Shown here in pieces: positions 23,048-36,000 of a stretch of 64,000 bases of DNA; the stretch's first letter is position 1, and each line of letters begins with the position of its first letter. Where the stretch lies: the NCBI GenBank assembly GCA_017165825.1, contig CM029384.1, positions 11,284,367 to 11,348,366 on the forward strand. The letters are read 5' to 3'. Under the pieces are notes generated by a model. The model saw only the letters and a list, made by a program, of their open reading frames with translations, was not told where the DNA came from and searched no databases. A program made the position numbers and the translations under genes. This DNA comes from Hepsetus odoe. Lineage: Eukaryota > Chordata > Actinopteri > Characiformes > Hepsetidae.

Positions 23048-24291
23048 TTCAAAAAAAAGATGGACTACACCAGACCTCTAAAGGTGTGCTGTGGGATCTA
23101 GCACCAAAAATGAAGCAGAAGATCCTTTAAGTTGAAGGAGGGAATCTAAAAGCTGCAAAGTGCCTAAAGACACAAGATCCTTAGATAAAAGAGTTCTAAC
23201 CTCATAGCATTCAGCATCACCAGTATACTAATCAATGGCCTGATCATCTGGAATTATCTCCCCCTTTGTCTTCACTGGTTCATTTATTAAGTTAGATGGC
23301 TTTGTTGTGCTTTAATGATTCATACGAAGGCCATTTGTGGCTGTGTGGCTTGGCAAACAAAAAACAATAATCTGGTCAGGAGATGGACTGGAAATGAGAC
23401 TTTATATGCTTTTGTCTTGCAAACTCTTGTTGTCTGGTCCACAGCTTCTTGCAAACAAAAGATCCCCTTGGCACTTATAGTGATCTGCACAGCCTTAAGT
23501 CCAACATGTCTTTATGGCCTCTTAGATAACAAAGTGTCCTCAATGGGCTTCACTTGTCAGTAGTTACTGAGCCAGCAGTGCTTTCTTTTGTAGTGCAGTG
23601 GTGTATTAGCAAGAAAGTGAGTGGAGAGCGAGAGAGTGTGAGGGTGAGCAAGAGAAGATATCTGCTGGATACCTGCCAACCCTGGTCCTAATTAGGTAGA
23701 TCTCAGGGAGCAAGGTTCTGGTGGTGGTTGAGATGAGCCCCATGTGAGAAAATTATTAGTATAAGAGATGATGCTATCTCAGGCCTGTTGGTTGTGAGGT
23801 ATATTGCTGGCTGTGGGTGAGTGTGTGAGGTGAGAATCTGCTGAGAGCAGATGGTGGTGGTGCTGATGGCCCTTTCTCTCCATACATACGCCATTACACC
23901 TCAGGGCTCTGTAAGCCTGGTCATCCACCCGTGGAGGAGCGGAGAACCACTGTGGCAAAAAAGAATGGTTTGCTTACCAGGCACTTTATATGCTGCTCTT
24001 CTATCCACCAACCTGGACGTCTCTCTGGACTTTATTAAAAGAAAGAAAGAAAGACAGTTTCATTTGCTCTCAATAGACATTTTTTTTCAGGAAGTTCAGT
24101 TGAAGCCGCTGGACTTCTTCATATCTAGCACTGAAGGGTTAGCTTTGACTTGGAGAATTCCATTCTGTGCTGCGCTGCTTGGAATAATCTACTGTTAAAA
24201 CCAAAATTGCTAAGTAGCTCTTGGCTTGAAAATACTGTTCATCGAGAAACCAGAGGTAACTTTATGGTGAAATTCTGTAAAGTTTAGAAAG
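23048..24291. other. Intronic DNA, nothing recognised
   Basis: Unique sequence; GA-rich patch near 23,610-23,655 and a GAAA-type run near 24,035-24,055. Confidence 0.5.
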
Positions 24292-24299
24292 TTTCTCCA

Positions 24300-24544
24300 T
24301 CTCCATCCATCATCTGCCGCTTGTCCCAAACGGGGTCGCGGGGGAGTGCTGGTGTCCAATCCAGCGCACACAGGGTGAGGACGGGGGACGCACCCTGGAC
24401 AGGTCGCCAGCCCATCGCAGGGAGGAGCAGGACGGGGACGGCACCTTGCTCAAGGGTACCCCAGGGCAACCTATTGGGAAGGGATTCGAACCCCCAATCC
24501 TCTGATCACGTGGCCGACACCCTAACCACTAGGCCACCACTGCC
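24300..24544 (-). mobile_element. tRNA-headed SINE, group A, full length with target-site duplication
   Basis: Minus-strand copy of the element at 8,776. The B box lies at 24,481-24,496 (GGTTCGAATCC on the minus strand) and the A box at 24,526-24,536 (TGGCCTAGTGG on the minus strand). The shared body and the LINE-like 3' module (24,390-24,425) follow, with a short CCAT-type tail at the low-coordinate end. An 8-base perfect direct repeat, TTTCTCCA, flanks it at 24,292-24,299 and 24,545-24,552, extendable to 12 bases with one mismatch. The intact polymerase III boxes and duplication suggest a fairly young insertion. Confidence 0.9.
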
Positions 24545-24552
24545 TTTCTCCA

Positions 24553-25069
24553 GCTCATTTGCAACAAAAGTTTTTTTTTTTTCTTTGCTTTGTTTTTTTG
24601 CATAAAGTGTCCCTGTTTCTGCCATCTCCAATTTCATCCCAACACTGGAAGGGTGACGGCTAGTACATGCTTCTTCTAAGACCTATAAAGTCTGCCACCA
24701 CATCTTTTTGAGATGGAGGAGAACACTGAAAGCCAGTAGCATGTGAGGGCTATAGGGAAAGGGACATCTGAGAGAGCAAAGCCAATTGTGCTCTCTGGGA
24801 CTCTTGGCAATAAAAATCTCTGGATGATATGGCAAATGCTGGTTGTTGTCAATTTTATCAGCTCGAATGTAGTTTACAGTTTCATACTGTATTTTATCTG
24901 TTTCTCCATATCATTTGTTGGCTCCCTTTACCTTTTTCATCAGTGGTCAGGATCCCCACAAAACCTTTAATGAGCCGGTTGTATTAAAGGTTCACTTTTG
25001 AACCTTCACTGCAGTAACACTTAGAAAGTAAGTAGAGCTTATGAAACGAGTGCAGGTACAAGGAAGGTG
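24553..25069. other. Intronic DNA, nothing recognised
   Basis: AT-leaning unique sequence with a T run at 24,570-24,600. Confidence 0.5.
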
Positions 25070-25332
25070 TACATAATACAGTGACTTGACTTACATGTAT
25101 TTTTAATACACTCATTGTCCCAAAGTAGCTTTACAGAAATCTTAGCAATGACCCCTAATGAGCTATAGTCTAGGACAAGGGCAGCAAGAAAAATCTCACT
25201 AAACACACAAGGAAGAATCACAGAGAGGAAGCGAGACTTAAAATAGGAGCCAGTTCTCCTTTGGTCGACACCAGAGCGTAAGAGAAGTAAAAAAATGAAC
25301 ACTTGTGTGCCACTTGGATCAGACAGAGGAGT
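25070..25332 (+). mobile_element. Possible dispersed fish repeat
   Basis: The order 'caaagtagctttacag', 'ggcagcaagaaaaa', 'aggaagaatcacagagagg', 'gcgagacttaaaatagga' and 'agttctcctttgg' resembles a common fish interspersed repeat whose consensus has a 'gaggaagaaacc..gagaggaacc' core. The match is from memory and loose. Confidence 0.4.
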
Positions 25333-28300
25333 GATCTGTGACATAAGTGATTAATGTTAAAGCTCTATAAAAGACCATCAGAAGATCTATTCCTGTGCTA
25401 AATATGATTAATATACAGAATTTACCTGATGCATAAAAAAATATTTGACCTCTGTTTATTGTTAAACATATAGATGTATATTTATATGCCTAAACATAGA
25501 TCATCAGAAACAAAGACACACAATTTTATTAATATTGTTATCATTTCACCCATCATATTTTCTTTTACATGTCTAACCAGGGACTTGAGCTGCAAATTAG
25601 CCTTAGCTGGAAGTTTTACAAACATTCTTTCTATGTTTACCTGTTGTACCCGTGTCATATAAATGTGTAAATACATTAAAAGCTGTTTTATGGGAAACAC
25701 CTATCATATAGGTGCACTTTGTAGGTTTTCAACAGCTGGTTCAAGTTCATTAAGTTACTGCTGAATGCATCAGTTTTCTTCTGCCTGCTTATCATTGGAA
25801 AATGACCAAATAGAGGACCACCACTGATAATATGCAGGTTAATAGGGGACCATTCTCTGTGCAATTAGTTACTGACATGGTAGTGATATGTATGTGTTGT
25901 GATGGTATGATAAATGCTGGCACAGCAGTATTACTGGGGCTTTCAGATCATTTGTACATTTGCAGGCCATTTTATTAGAAAAGCCTGCCATGCTCCTACC
26001 TTCTGCAGTGCATTTAGACTACAGGTCATATTCACCCATGCATTAGTGTATTAGTCATCCTCTAGACCTTCATAGGCGGTGAGGGCACAGGATAATTTTT
26101 GACTTGATGTTTTTGGTTGGCCAATAATTCTAAACCCAGGTGACAGAATGAGATGTTTAAAACTTAATCAGTGCTGCTGAGCTGTGTTACCAGTGCAACA
26201 TAATCAAATATTTCATTACCATTTTGCTGGCTTGAGAATAGTCTGCCACCTGAAACTGGTCTGTAATCTGGATATTATTTTTCTATTGGTGGAACGGAAC
26301 AACATACAGATTGTGCAGAAAATAATCACTTAGCCACTAATGCTATGCCCACCAAAAGCATCTGAATGTTTTTCCGGTAACGTTTTGTCCTTAGGACATC
26401 AGGTGTGCCTCATTGGCTCAATAAAGATCCCAATGAGTCAGAGCAGAGCATCGATAATTCTGGATGCACTTTGGGTGACTGTTAGCAAGTAAGCGTGTTA
26501 ATTTTCACATTTATGTCCGGTCAAACCCGCCTAGCCGTCACAACAAACTATATTTTGTGTTTCCTGTGCCTTGAATTCACAATCTACCAAAACATGTTTG
26601 ACAAGTAGAAGTAAATATTTGTCCTTGACTAGTTAATTGACAAGTCAGTTAAAAAATGGCAACTCTGTAAAAATAATTTCAGTGTGACATGGTAGTTGGT
26701 GACTACGCTTTTGAGCTTTAGATGAAACCTGTTGAATGTGCTTGTGAAGGGGAATGTCAGGTTAGTCATGTGGGCAAGGCTCACTATGCTGATTTTACAC
26801 CACCCTCCTACCCTCCTCCCGAGGCTGCAGCGGGAGGGCAGCCTCTGTCAGTGCCGGCTCACTGAACCCATTCAGAGCCCACGGGCATGGGGAGCTGTCC
26901 GCAGATCCTTGTTTTGTGTGGCCTGAAAGGGAAACGGCTGCAGACCGCCAGGGCTCAGTCAGGGAGTTTTTGACTGGGGGTTTTTGGAATATGCCAGGTC
27001 AGGACAAACAGCCATTTTGGTTTGTGGACAGTGGCATCTTGCCAGCCATCTCACAGCAAATGTATTGAGAGGGCTTTTGTTACATACTATGTCTGCACAT
27101 TGTTCACATGCATTCAGTGCCTGTGCTAAACTGACTGGGTGTGTATACTATTGATCAAAAGTGCAGAGGTACTGTTTTTTGAAAGCTAACTCTTATACAG
27201 GCCAAACTGTTAACAACATTGGCTCATAAGAACATATAACTGCTGACTTGTCAAAAGTCTTGTACCTTTGCAAAAGTGCATTAAGTTGCACGTTAAACCT
27301 CAGTTAGTTCGGACCTGGCAATGTGATTGGCTGAGAGGCATATTTTGGAGTGTTAATTTCTCCTCATAGTGGTATTCTGGCTGAATCTCTATAAGCATTA
27401 CTCCTGCCTTGCTTACCTATAACATAGAAATAACAACAATAATGTAATTTCAACAAAAATAACCCAACTATAGTGAATAACATCTTGTCCTTTAGTGAAA
27501 ATGACAAGGTCCCTGGAGCAAAAAAAAAAACAAATTATAGAATCTTTGACTACCCTGCTTCAATTTTTAATGCTTGCATTTCATAGGTTAGATGTCCCAC
27601 AATAAACTGTGCAGTTAACCCGGTAGACAAAATAGTTATTCTACCCAAAAATGGATGAGAAGAAACTAGTCCAGGACATAGAGAAAAGTGAGCTACATGA
27701 GTCTTTTATTTGGACACTAACAAAAGATACAGTTTAGAGGCAAATTGTTGGACTACTGAAGATTTCCATTAGCATTCACTTAGCGTTTTTTAATCTGCTG
27801 TGAGTGACTGATATTGTGTTATGTTGTGTTACCATTTATCATGAAATATTAATACTAAGCAGGTTATGTTTTAAAACAGTTTAAAAAAATGACCACCATC
27901 AATGAAAATTTAATTTACAAGGTTTTGATGTTACAGCAACAACATACATGATCGCAAACTGCTGAGGGCACAGTTTTGGAAGCAGACAGACTTTATGGTC
28001 TGTTTGTTGTCAGCAAATGTGCTGAGTCTTTGTTCGTATTATATATTCATGTATGTATTATGTATAAAAAACCTTAGCATAACATGGTTGTATTATGAAT
28101 AGCAGTAAGGAGTCTCGGTGCACTCTGTCAGCCTATTGATAAAGGCGGCCCATCTTTTTTATGTGAACAGCAGTGTGTATCTGCTGTTTTTCCCTGACCC
28201 ACCATAAGCAAATACACAGAAGTATTCAGATGAGGGGTTGCCATGGTTTCCGGAGGGACATGCAGAGCTTCCATCTCCTGTCCTGTTGCCTTACTGTGAT

Positions 28301-29804
28301 AATAACAAGGCTTTTGACATTTCTGATTTTGATTTGGTCAATTTTCAGGTTGGCTGGTCCCACCAGGAGGCCCATGTGGCCCCTTTAAGTGTGCCCTCGG
28401 TCATTATGAGTCATGGCCAAGCTTTTTCCCAGGCAGCCGGACTGCAGGAGAGGCGTGCAGAGTGGGCCAGATGCCACTGCCACTCCTGACCACATGAAAC
28501 AGTGGTGGGCTCTTTCTGCCTCTGCTGTAAATCTACGCCATTTCGTCATCTGGCACCAATTTAAGGCACCAATTTTCTCTGCATGCTGTAGTTTTAGTGC
28601 ATCATTAACAACTCAGGCAGTCTAAAGCTGTGTGTGTGTGTGCAAGTGAGTGACTCTTGTTAAGGTCAGTGAAAAAGGTTAGAAGAAGCCAAGTTGATGG
28701 AGTCTTCTCTATCTTAGGCCAAGGCCATAGAAATTGCATCATCTGGGCAAACCAGTAGCTACAGGATAATTCAAGAGCACTTGACATTGGTGGAGTATTT
28801 TAATAAGCATCTTGTTTAATGACAGGACACAGGGTAGATAGGGTGGCACGGTTCCAGCCCATGAGTGGCTTGGAGTCATTTCCTTTGGGGTTTTGCAGCC
28901 AGATCGGTTTATGGGGTGCCTTCATTAGAGCTTGTTGCACATCTTGAAGCAATGTTGGTGTTTGACTTCATTTGGGTTATCATTTCCTGTAATTCCTCTA
29001 ATTAGAGTTTGATGGTGATGTTAACTCTTGAAACAAATGCCCTCATTACCCTTTGAATATAATTACTAACACGTTTGCATAAGCTTGCCCATATCCTCTC
29101 TCTGCTTTTATATCTTTTGCACTCTCCCTGACTCTTTGGCACACATACATGCACACACATCACACATGTAGACACATCTTCCTCACTGCATTTCATGATG
29201 CATGTTGGATAAACATGTGTTTCAAAACCTTTTTGAACCTTGTCTTGAAAAACCAACTGCTGCACTGTGTCAAAGTGTCCTGATGAACAGATCAGTGGTC
29301 AAAAAACATCTTTTTGAGATATGAGAGTTTTGTTGTGAGCTAAAGACATATGTAGTCTGGTGAACATGCGTTAACACATAATTTGCAGTAAAATGTAAAT
29401 TGTATGCAAATTGTCTGCAAATGTAAATTTGTCATTCGAAAAATATCTTATTTGAAGGGGGTTGCTCAAACATTCCATACAACTGCACTGTAGCAATATA
29501 CTCTATTAAATATGAATGAGTGGAAGAAACATTGTAATCTTAAGGAAAGTATATTAAAGTTGTGCTGGACAATCAATGACTGCCTAAAGGCTCTATCAAA
29601 CCTCTAATACCTTTTTAGTTCCTGTTTGTTACAGGACTTAGGATTCTTTATTGACATACAGTATTATTCTCATTTGAAACAAAAAATCAACCTTTCTAAG
29701 TATTGGCTCCATCTTTGGAGATCATAATTTGGGTCCTTGGGGGTGCGACAGGCATTCATGGTCAGGAGTCCAAGAGACCACATTTGGGTTTGTTCTCTCT
29801 GGGT
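25333..29804. other. Intronic DNA; possible element at 27,290-27,440
   Basis: No gene. 27,290-27,440 contains 'gtgattggctgagaggc', a phrase seen in fish non-autonomous elements, but I cannot define ends. 26,800-26,930 and 28,330-28,520 are locally GC-richer. The rest is AT-leaning unique DNA. Confidence 0.45.
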
Positions 29805-30009
29805 GGGCAGCACTGTCCTAGTGGTCAGGGACCAGGCCCCAGGATCAGAAGGTTGTGGGTTTGAACCCCAGAAAAGTAGATTGCTCTAAGATACCCTTGA
29901 GCAAGGTACTATCCCCATCACTGCTCCATGGGTGGTTAAATAGCTGCCCCCTGCTGCGTGGTGAAATGGTATTTCTTAGTGTTTCACTATGACAATTTGT
30001 TACTTTCTC
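29805..30009 (+). mobile_element. SINE group B, near full length
   Basis: tRNA-like head with A-box remnant (TCCTAGTGG, 29,816-29,824) and B box (GGTTTGAACCCC, 29,858-29,869), then the shared 'acccttgagcaaggtac' body. The group B tail carries CTGCCCCCTGCTGC (29,944-29,957), a minus-strand CTCF-like motif at 13 of 14 positions. It ends in the family's 'tcactatgacaa..ttactttc' 3' end. Confidence 0.85.
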
Positions 30010-33000
30010 TTTTAAAAGATGCTGTGGCTTCCTTGACATGGAATGAAGAACGTGCATGCTACCATTCTCCCAAAGTTCATGGTATCACGTGATGAAGGGA
30101 GCCTTTACAAGAGGGTGAAATAGGAGATGACTTATCTGGGGAAAGAATCTGGAAAAATCCTGAAATAGTGGTCCTGTGGTATTGCTCTTATTGTTTCTGA
30201 GTTAAAGAGTGCAAATCCAGTGATGCAGTTTAGAAAGTGCAAATTGAAAGAAGCAGTAGCAAGCATTGAAGTGCATTTAGGAGTTGAGTTCTCTGAAGGC
30301 TGGAGAGAAGAAAGCGTTCTTTAAGTAGCTCGTTTTCTATTGTCTGCCTGAAGGGCTAAATATGATGAAAAATGAGGAGAGAACTGGTTGAGAATAGTCG
30401 GGAGTGATTTCTGAAGCTTTTTTTGGTGTAATCAATGTACTGGGATTGTACAAATTTGAGGGTTTTTGAATTCAGGGAAACATATGTTTACTCAGTTGGA
30501 TTCAGGTCAGGTCTGGCCTTTCAACATTTTGATCATAAAACCCCATACAATTGAAATAAAGAATTGTTATGTTCACAGTACACATGGACATGTTTCTTTT
30601 AATGAAATAGTTCTACTTGCAGCCAGTCATACTCATAACACCACGGTTCATGAATATGTTGGAATATGGGTGGAATGATGGGCAATTTGCCATTTCTCCA
30701 TACTTTTACCAAACCGTATTTTGTAAGTCGCGTTGTTTTTTTTTCTTGTCCATACCAACATACCATGGATTGTGCTACTGATCTGCTGAACCATTTTTCT
30801 TCACGTCTGAAAGCATTTGATGGTCATCCACTACTGCAGGCTGTTGTGGTCTGCCAGGGAGTTTGTTATTACTAAAGCTGACCAGGGTAATCTTGCTTGT
30901 AACAGTTGATCCTTTTGTACCTAATGTTGCACCAGAGTTCCTAAATAATTTATGTATTATTTCAGCTCATGGCTGTTTTTTCACACATTAAGACCAGTTT
31001 GGACATGCAGATAAATAACTATTTATTTACTCTATTGTGCATGAATTCATTGAACATTCCATGGCCAAAAAACAACAATCTAGTGGTGGGCAGTGCGAGG
31101 GGAAGATGGTGAAACTTAACATCACAGTATTTAACTAACATAGCACCATATTAGAACATGTAAAATTGGAAATAATAGACAGATATTAATGCATCATGCT
31201 TTTTCTGTTTACCTTTTTTGTATTTTGAACTGATATATTGTAGTTAATTAAGTGTTAGCTATTTAACGAGACCTGGCAAACCTTAACAGAATTGCTCTGC
31301 AATACCTATTAAATCCTAGCACTACTATAGAGCCAGCTTCCTAAATATTTTAAAAACGCCTGTGGTAAATGTTCATCCAATACATAGATGTGTGCAAAAC
31401 TTGGGGCATATCTGGGTAGATTATCATTCATTTTGTTCAAAAATGTATAGACACGTCATCTACATCGATCATTTCTGCACATTTCAATGCACGGTTAATG
31501 ATCATGTGCGGAATTTAACACATTAGGGGAAAAAAGGTTATGGCACATTTATTATTTTATGTTTGATTTCTTTCTGTGTAGAACAGTTTGCCAAACGAAA
31601 TCATGAACTGATGTTAAGTTTCAGGGCATCTTGGAACATCTGAGTTCACAGTTTGAAGTTGTACTGTAAATGGAATGTGCCTTGTAATTGAAATGCCCCC
31701 TGAAGTCAGATTTCCCACTCAGTTAGTTCTGGGAATATATGATAGTTCTCAACCTCACACATTCATTATCTTAACTGCTTTTGAACCCTCACTGGAACAC
31801 ATTGAAGTCTAGCTTTTGACATCATTCCACCAAACTGAACGGAGCATAAAATTTACATTAAACTTCCAGATTTCTCTTTGTCCCCTGTCAAGAAAATTCA
31901 CTTGTTTCACTTAGAAAATTAATAAAACACATCATTTGACAGTGTTTAAATGAAAATGTCTGTTCCCTAGCACATGCTCTCTGTAATGCAGCCTTTTTTA
32001 CATTTTGTTAGAAGTCAACAGCTGGATGGAATCTTGGCTATTGCTGTCCAGTAGAGGTTGATATTCTTAGATATTCTCTTTGACCTCACATTTAATGTGT
32101 AATTTTAATGTAATTTGTGTCAAAACACATTGCTCACCTAACTATCCAATCTCTTAAGGACCAAACACAGTGTATGTGTGTGTCTGTGTGTACTGGCAAT
32201 GTGCCACCTCTAGTCTGTGGCCTGTCATTGTAAGATGGGATTGAACTCAAGGGAAGTGACACTAAGAGCGATTGCCGTGTTTTAATCAGGCGAGTGACAC
32301 AGAGAGCGGCAGGGAGCCTCCTGCTGCCCCGTAGCCTCCTCTCAGCCTTACATGATCCCAGCAACCTGTCATTTACTCTCTATCTATTAGTATTACACAC
32401 AGGGGCCATCACAGGCATGTACCCCCTCCCGATGCTGATGGGGCACAATAAGGCCGCCAGCGCACGTGAGACTCATCTACAAGCTCTGCTTGCATGCCGC
32501 CATGAAAACACAATGAGTTTACTGGGGCTTAGCAGATGCAACCACTTCCAATTCAGCCGATTCATTCAGCCACATGTAGAACATGGCCGCAGTGTATTGG
32601 CCATCAATACAATACTCCAGCCTGAATCTAATCTGTGGAGCTGCTTTTCTGAAGCTATTTAGGTTAAGTGTCTCTCTTCAAGCTACAAGTAAGACACAGA
32701 AAAGTCCTTTATGGACATGTGTGCTTTGTTTGTTTTTTTATGGGCAGAACACACAGACACCATGTTTGCCCTTTGCATAGACCTAAACCATCTGGGAATG
32801 TTTTTGTGGGTTTGCTTGTGCAATTCATGGTCCAAACAATGGTATTACAGTAACAAAGTGACAAAACGACAACACAGTGATGTCACTGATACCCACTGTA
32901 GGACACAGAAGATGGAAGCAGCGATATGGGGATTAGTGTGCTTCCAGGAAGAGGCTGTTGTTTAGATTTAACCATGACATTCAGCTGTGCTAACCCAGAG

Positions 33001-36000
33001 ATGATGGCACACCACATTATTGTTATCCGTTGAGATAATCCTAATCCCAGGTTTCAGGCACCTCACACATATGACAACAACAGTCAGGGGGACATCATTC
33101 GACGGCATGGCCTTTTTAACGACAGTCCTGGGACAAGAGACTCTGCCAGGATTATGCCTCCCTCAGCCGGAGACTAAATCAGTTGATCCGCAGCTTTCCC
33201 ATTGCCACCTCGGACCCCTCAGCACCAGATTACGAGCTGTAATCTGCCTGGGATTGGTGACAAGCATGGCCTGGGGTACCTCTACCTTTTGAAGCATTAC
33301 GTCCCCCACTCATCTCTAATCTTAGCTTCAGCCAGTCCCCTAACTGGCCCAGGCCTGTGTAAGATCACTACAGGTCTCAGTCTCTGCTCCTCAAAGTTGA
33401 TATAATGGCACTCGTCAGCTCTCCTTCTTGTCTTTGTTTTTCCCATCCTGTCAGAATGGCTCTGGAGAAAAGTGGTATGATCTAGTCCAACCACAAACTG
33501 AATAATACATTCGGTACTCTGAGTGGCTCTACTCACAGCTGCTTACAAAGAAGACCACCTCCACCACCTTCCAAATGTGCATTTTAAGAAGCATGCAATT
33601 TGCGATATTTTTTTCCAAATACAAGATGGGTTGCTGTGCATGTGGAACCCAGTACACATGGGCAGGGAATTGAGAAGTGCAAATAATTCCCTCATGTGGA
33701 AAGCTGGCAATTAACTGGGGATGTCAGCCTTTGTAAAATATAATTGAGTTCAGGACGAAATGAATGTCTCTAATCCAAGCGACAGTGCTCTGTCAGTCAG
33801 AGTTCCAGATTCCAAACCAAACTGTCATGCTTGTTTGTGCATTTCCGTCTGATTTCCAGACCATATTGCACTCACGACAGGCTCATTCTAGCACATGGAT
33901 GCAATCTTGGGTATTGGTGTAAGCTTGATGGAAATGTAGCTTGATGGAAAAAGTCAATCTCCGCCTTTTGTGCTAATAACAGGCGTAATAGATTTTCAGA
34001 CCCTAATTTATTCTCATTTTTCAAATCATTATGTGTCTGTGTCACATGAATTGCAGCATATTTACATGTGCAGCATCAGAAAGCACCTTATTTAATGGGG
34101 ATTCCTCAATAATAGACTTGTTCATAACTTTGCGTCAACTGCTAGGTGTTCCAGTTTAGGTTCAAGTGCTGTATTAGCATCGTGAAAGACCCCAATTTTA
34201 AAGGTCAGTGGCAATCACAATTTCACCTGGCTGCTTAATCGATAGAATGCTCCTTCTATATAAGAGGTGAGAATTACCCTTTCAACATCAGCACCTTCAC
34301 TGTAGTATCTTAAAAGACTCGCCTCGCAAATGTCACCATTTAAAGGCACTCAAATATCAGATGTCAGATGAATGAAGAAGGGTGGCAACCTCAAAGCACT
34401 TCCCCCAATGACTGCACTTTTTGCGCAATTGTTTTTTGTCTCCTCTAAATTTGTCCCACCTGAATCCTTTCCTCTTTGCTTTTAATCTCCGTCCCCTTTG
34501 TTTTAACCCTCTTACAGAAAGAGTGCAGGGCCTGCGATGGCTTTAGGCTCCTTAAAGAGCATTCAGACAGCCTGTGTGTGAGGATGAATGTCCAAAGCTC
34601 CTGCCAGGGGTCTCCACTGACCTTAAAGGATATAAACCACACGTTGACTTCGGCCGATACACAGAGGGCTCACGTCACGGTAGATTAAAGTCTGCCTATC
34701 CAATGGCCTTTTGTTGCCACATTCTCAATGCCCAGTGTTAATCAGACAATGGGATCATGGTGTTGACAGTATGGTGAAGCAGACTGGTCCATTAGCGGCA
34801 GATTAATTGCGCCGTTAGAACCTGGAGCGAGCCCCCGATTGACTCCTAAGACACATTGTCATTGCCACGGCGACATATGTGCATGTGTTTGGCAGCAGGA
34901 CCCATGGCGATGGAATGAATCCCTTTTTTGTCTCCCATTGAAATGTGGCATTAGGACAGTAGGGCAGCTTGCGTTCATTATGTTTATTTGCACACTGGTC
35001 AGCATTTTGCAGATGTCATGTCGGTTTTATAGGTGCAATTCAGCGTTGCCGGGCAGCCTTGCAGTGGCCTCTTATGTGGCACAGATGAAACAATGACCTT
35101 CAGTGCAAAGTTTGAAGGATTACTTAAAAAGCATTTTAGTGATTACATGATTAAAGCTGTAATCAGTGATGTAATCTGAAAAATTGTAATTGCTCTGATT
35201 AGTTTTAAATCTATTCCTTTCAGGTCATTCAGAACAATACAATGAAATTCTAGGTGTTCTTCCTTGTAGTGAAAGCCTCCCATCTGGCACTCAAATGAGC
35301 ATTTTGTAAATAGTTGCTTATGTAAGTTTCCTCAAGTAGTTTTTATTTTTTTATTATTTTGTTTTGAGATGTTGGGTAGTGGTGCAAAATGAATTATATA
35401 TTGTGCTTTTCCTATTTTGAATTTTTAATTTTCATTCTTCAAGGAGCTGTATCAGAATGAATTTCCGTTACTTTTTTTAAAGCTGGTGCTATTTCTGTTT
35501 ATTTTTGTGTAAAATATGTAAGCCTGTAGTCTCTTTGTAACCTCACCTAATTCAGCTTGAAAGTTTAAGTTCTTAATCATGCATGAAACTCTGCATTTGC
35601 AGTTATTTTATGTAATACTTATGAACACAATACAACTGTGGTTTAGAGCTGACAGTTTCTGCAAAGGTACATTCTTAAACTCTTTTTATAAAGGTGTCAA
35701 AATGTTATCTGTAGCAAAACCACTTAAACCATTTTTCTAAATGAGCTGTATTATGTGAAACTTTATTAGAGAATCTATCTATACCAAGCAAAGGCTTTTT
35801 CTAAATCTGCAAGTCTGACCAACACTATTTAAAAATGTAGGAGATTCTTGTGGAACCCCGTCTATTAACTCTGAACAATGTGTGACTTCAAGAAACTGAA
35901 TTCTTTTGGAGTGCAAAGCAGTAGAGGATACATTTCACTGTCCAAAAACACAGACAAGAAGTAAGCATACACAGTATGGGGAAAATATTGACTCACTTTT

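Noticed and set aside
24321..24605. 94-codon + strand frame with a SNPQSSDHVADTLTTRPP stretch
   Set aside because: It is the antisense reading of the group A SINE head; such peptides appear as spurious predictions in fish annotations.
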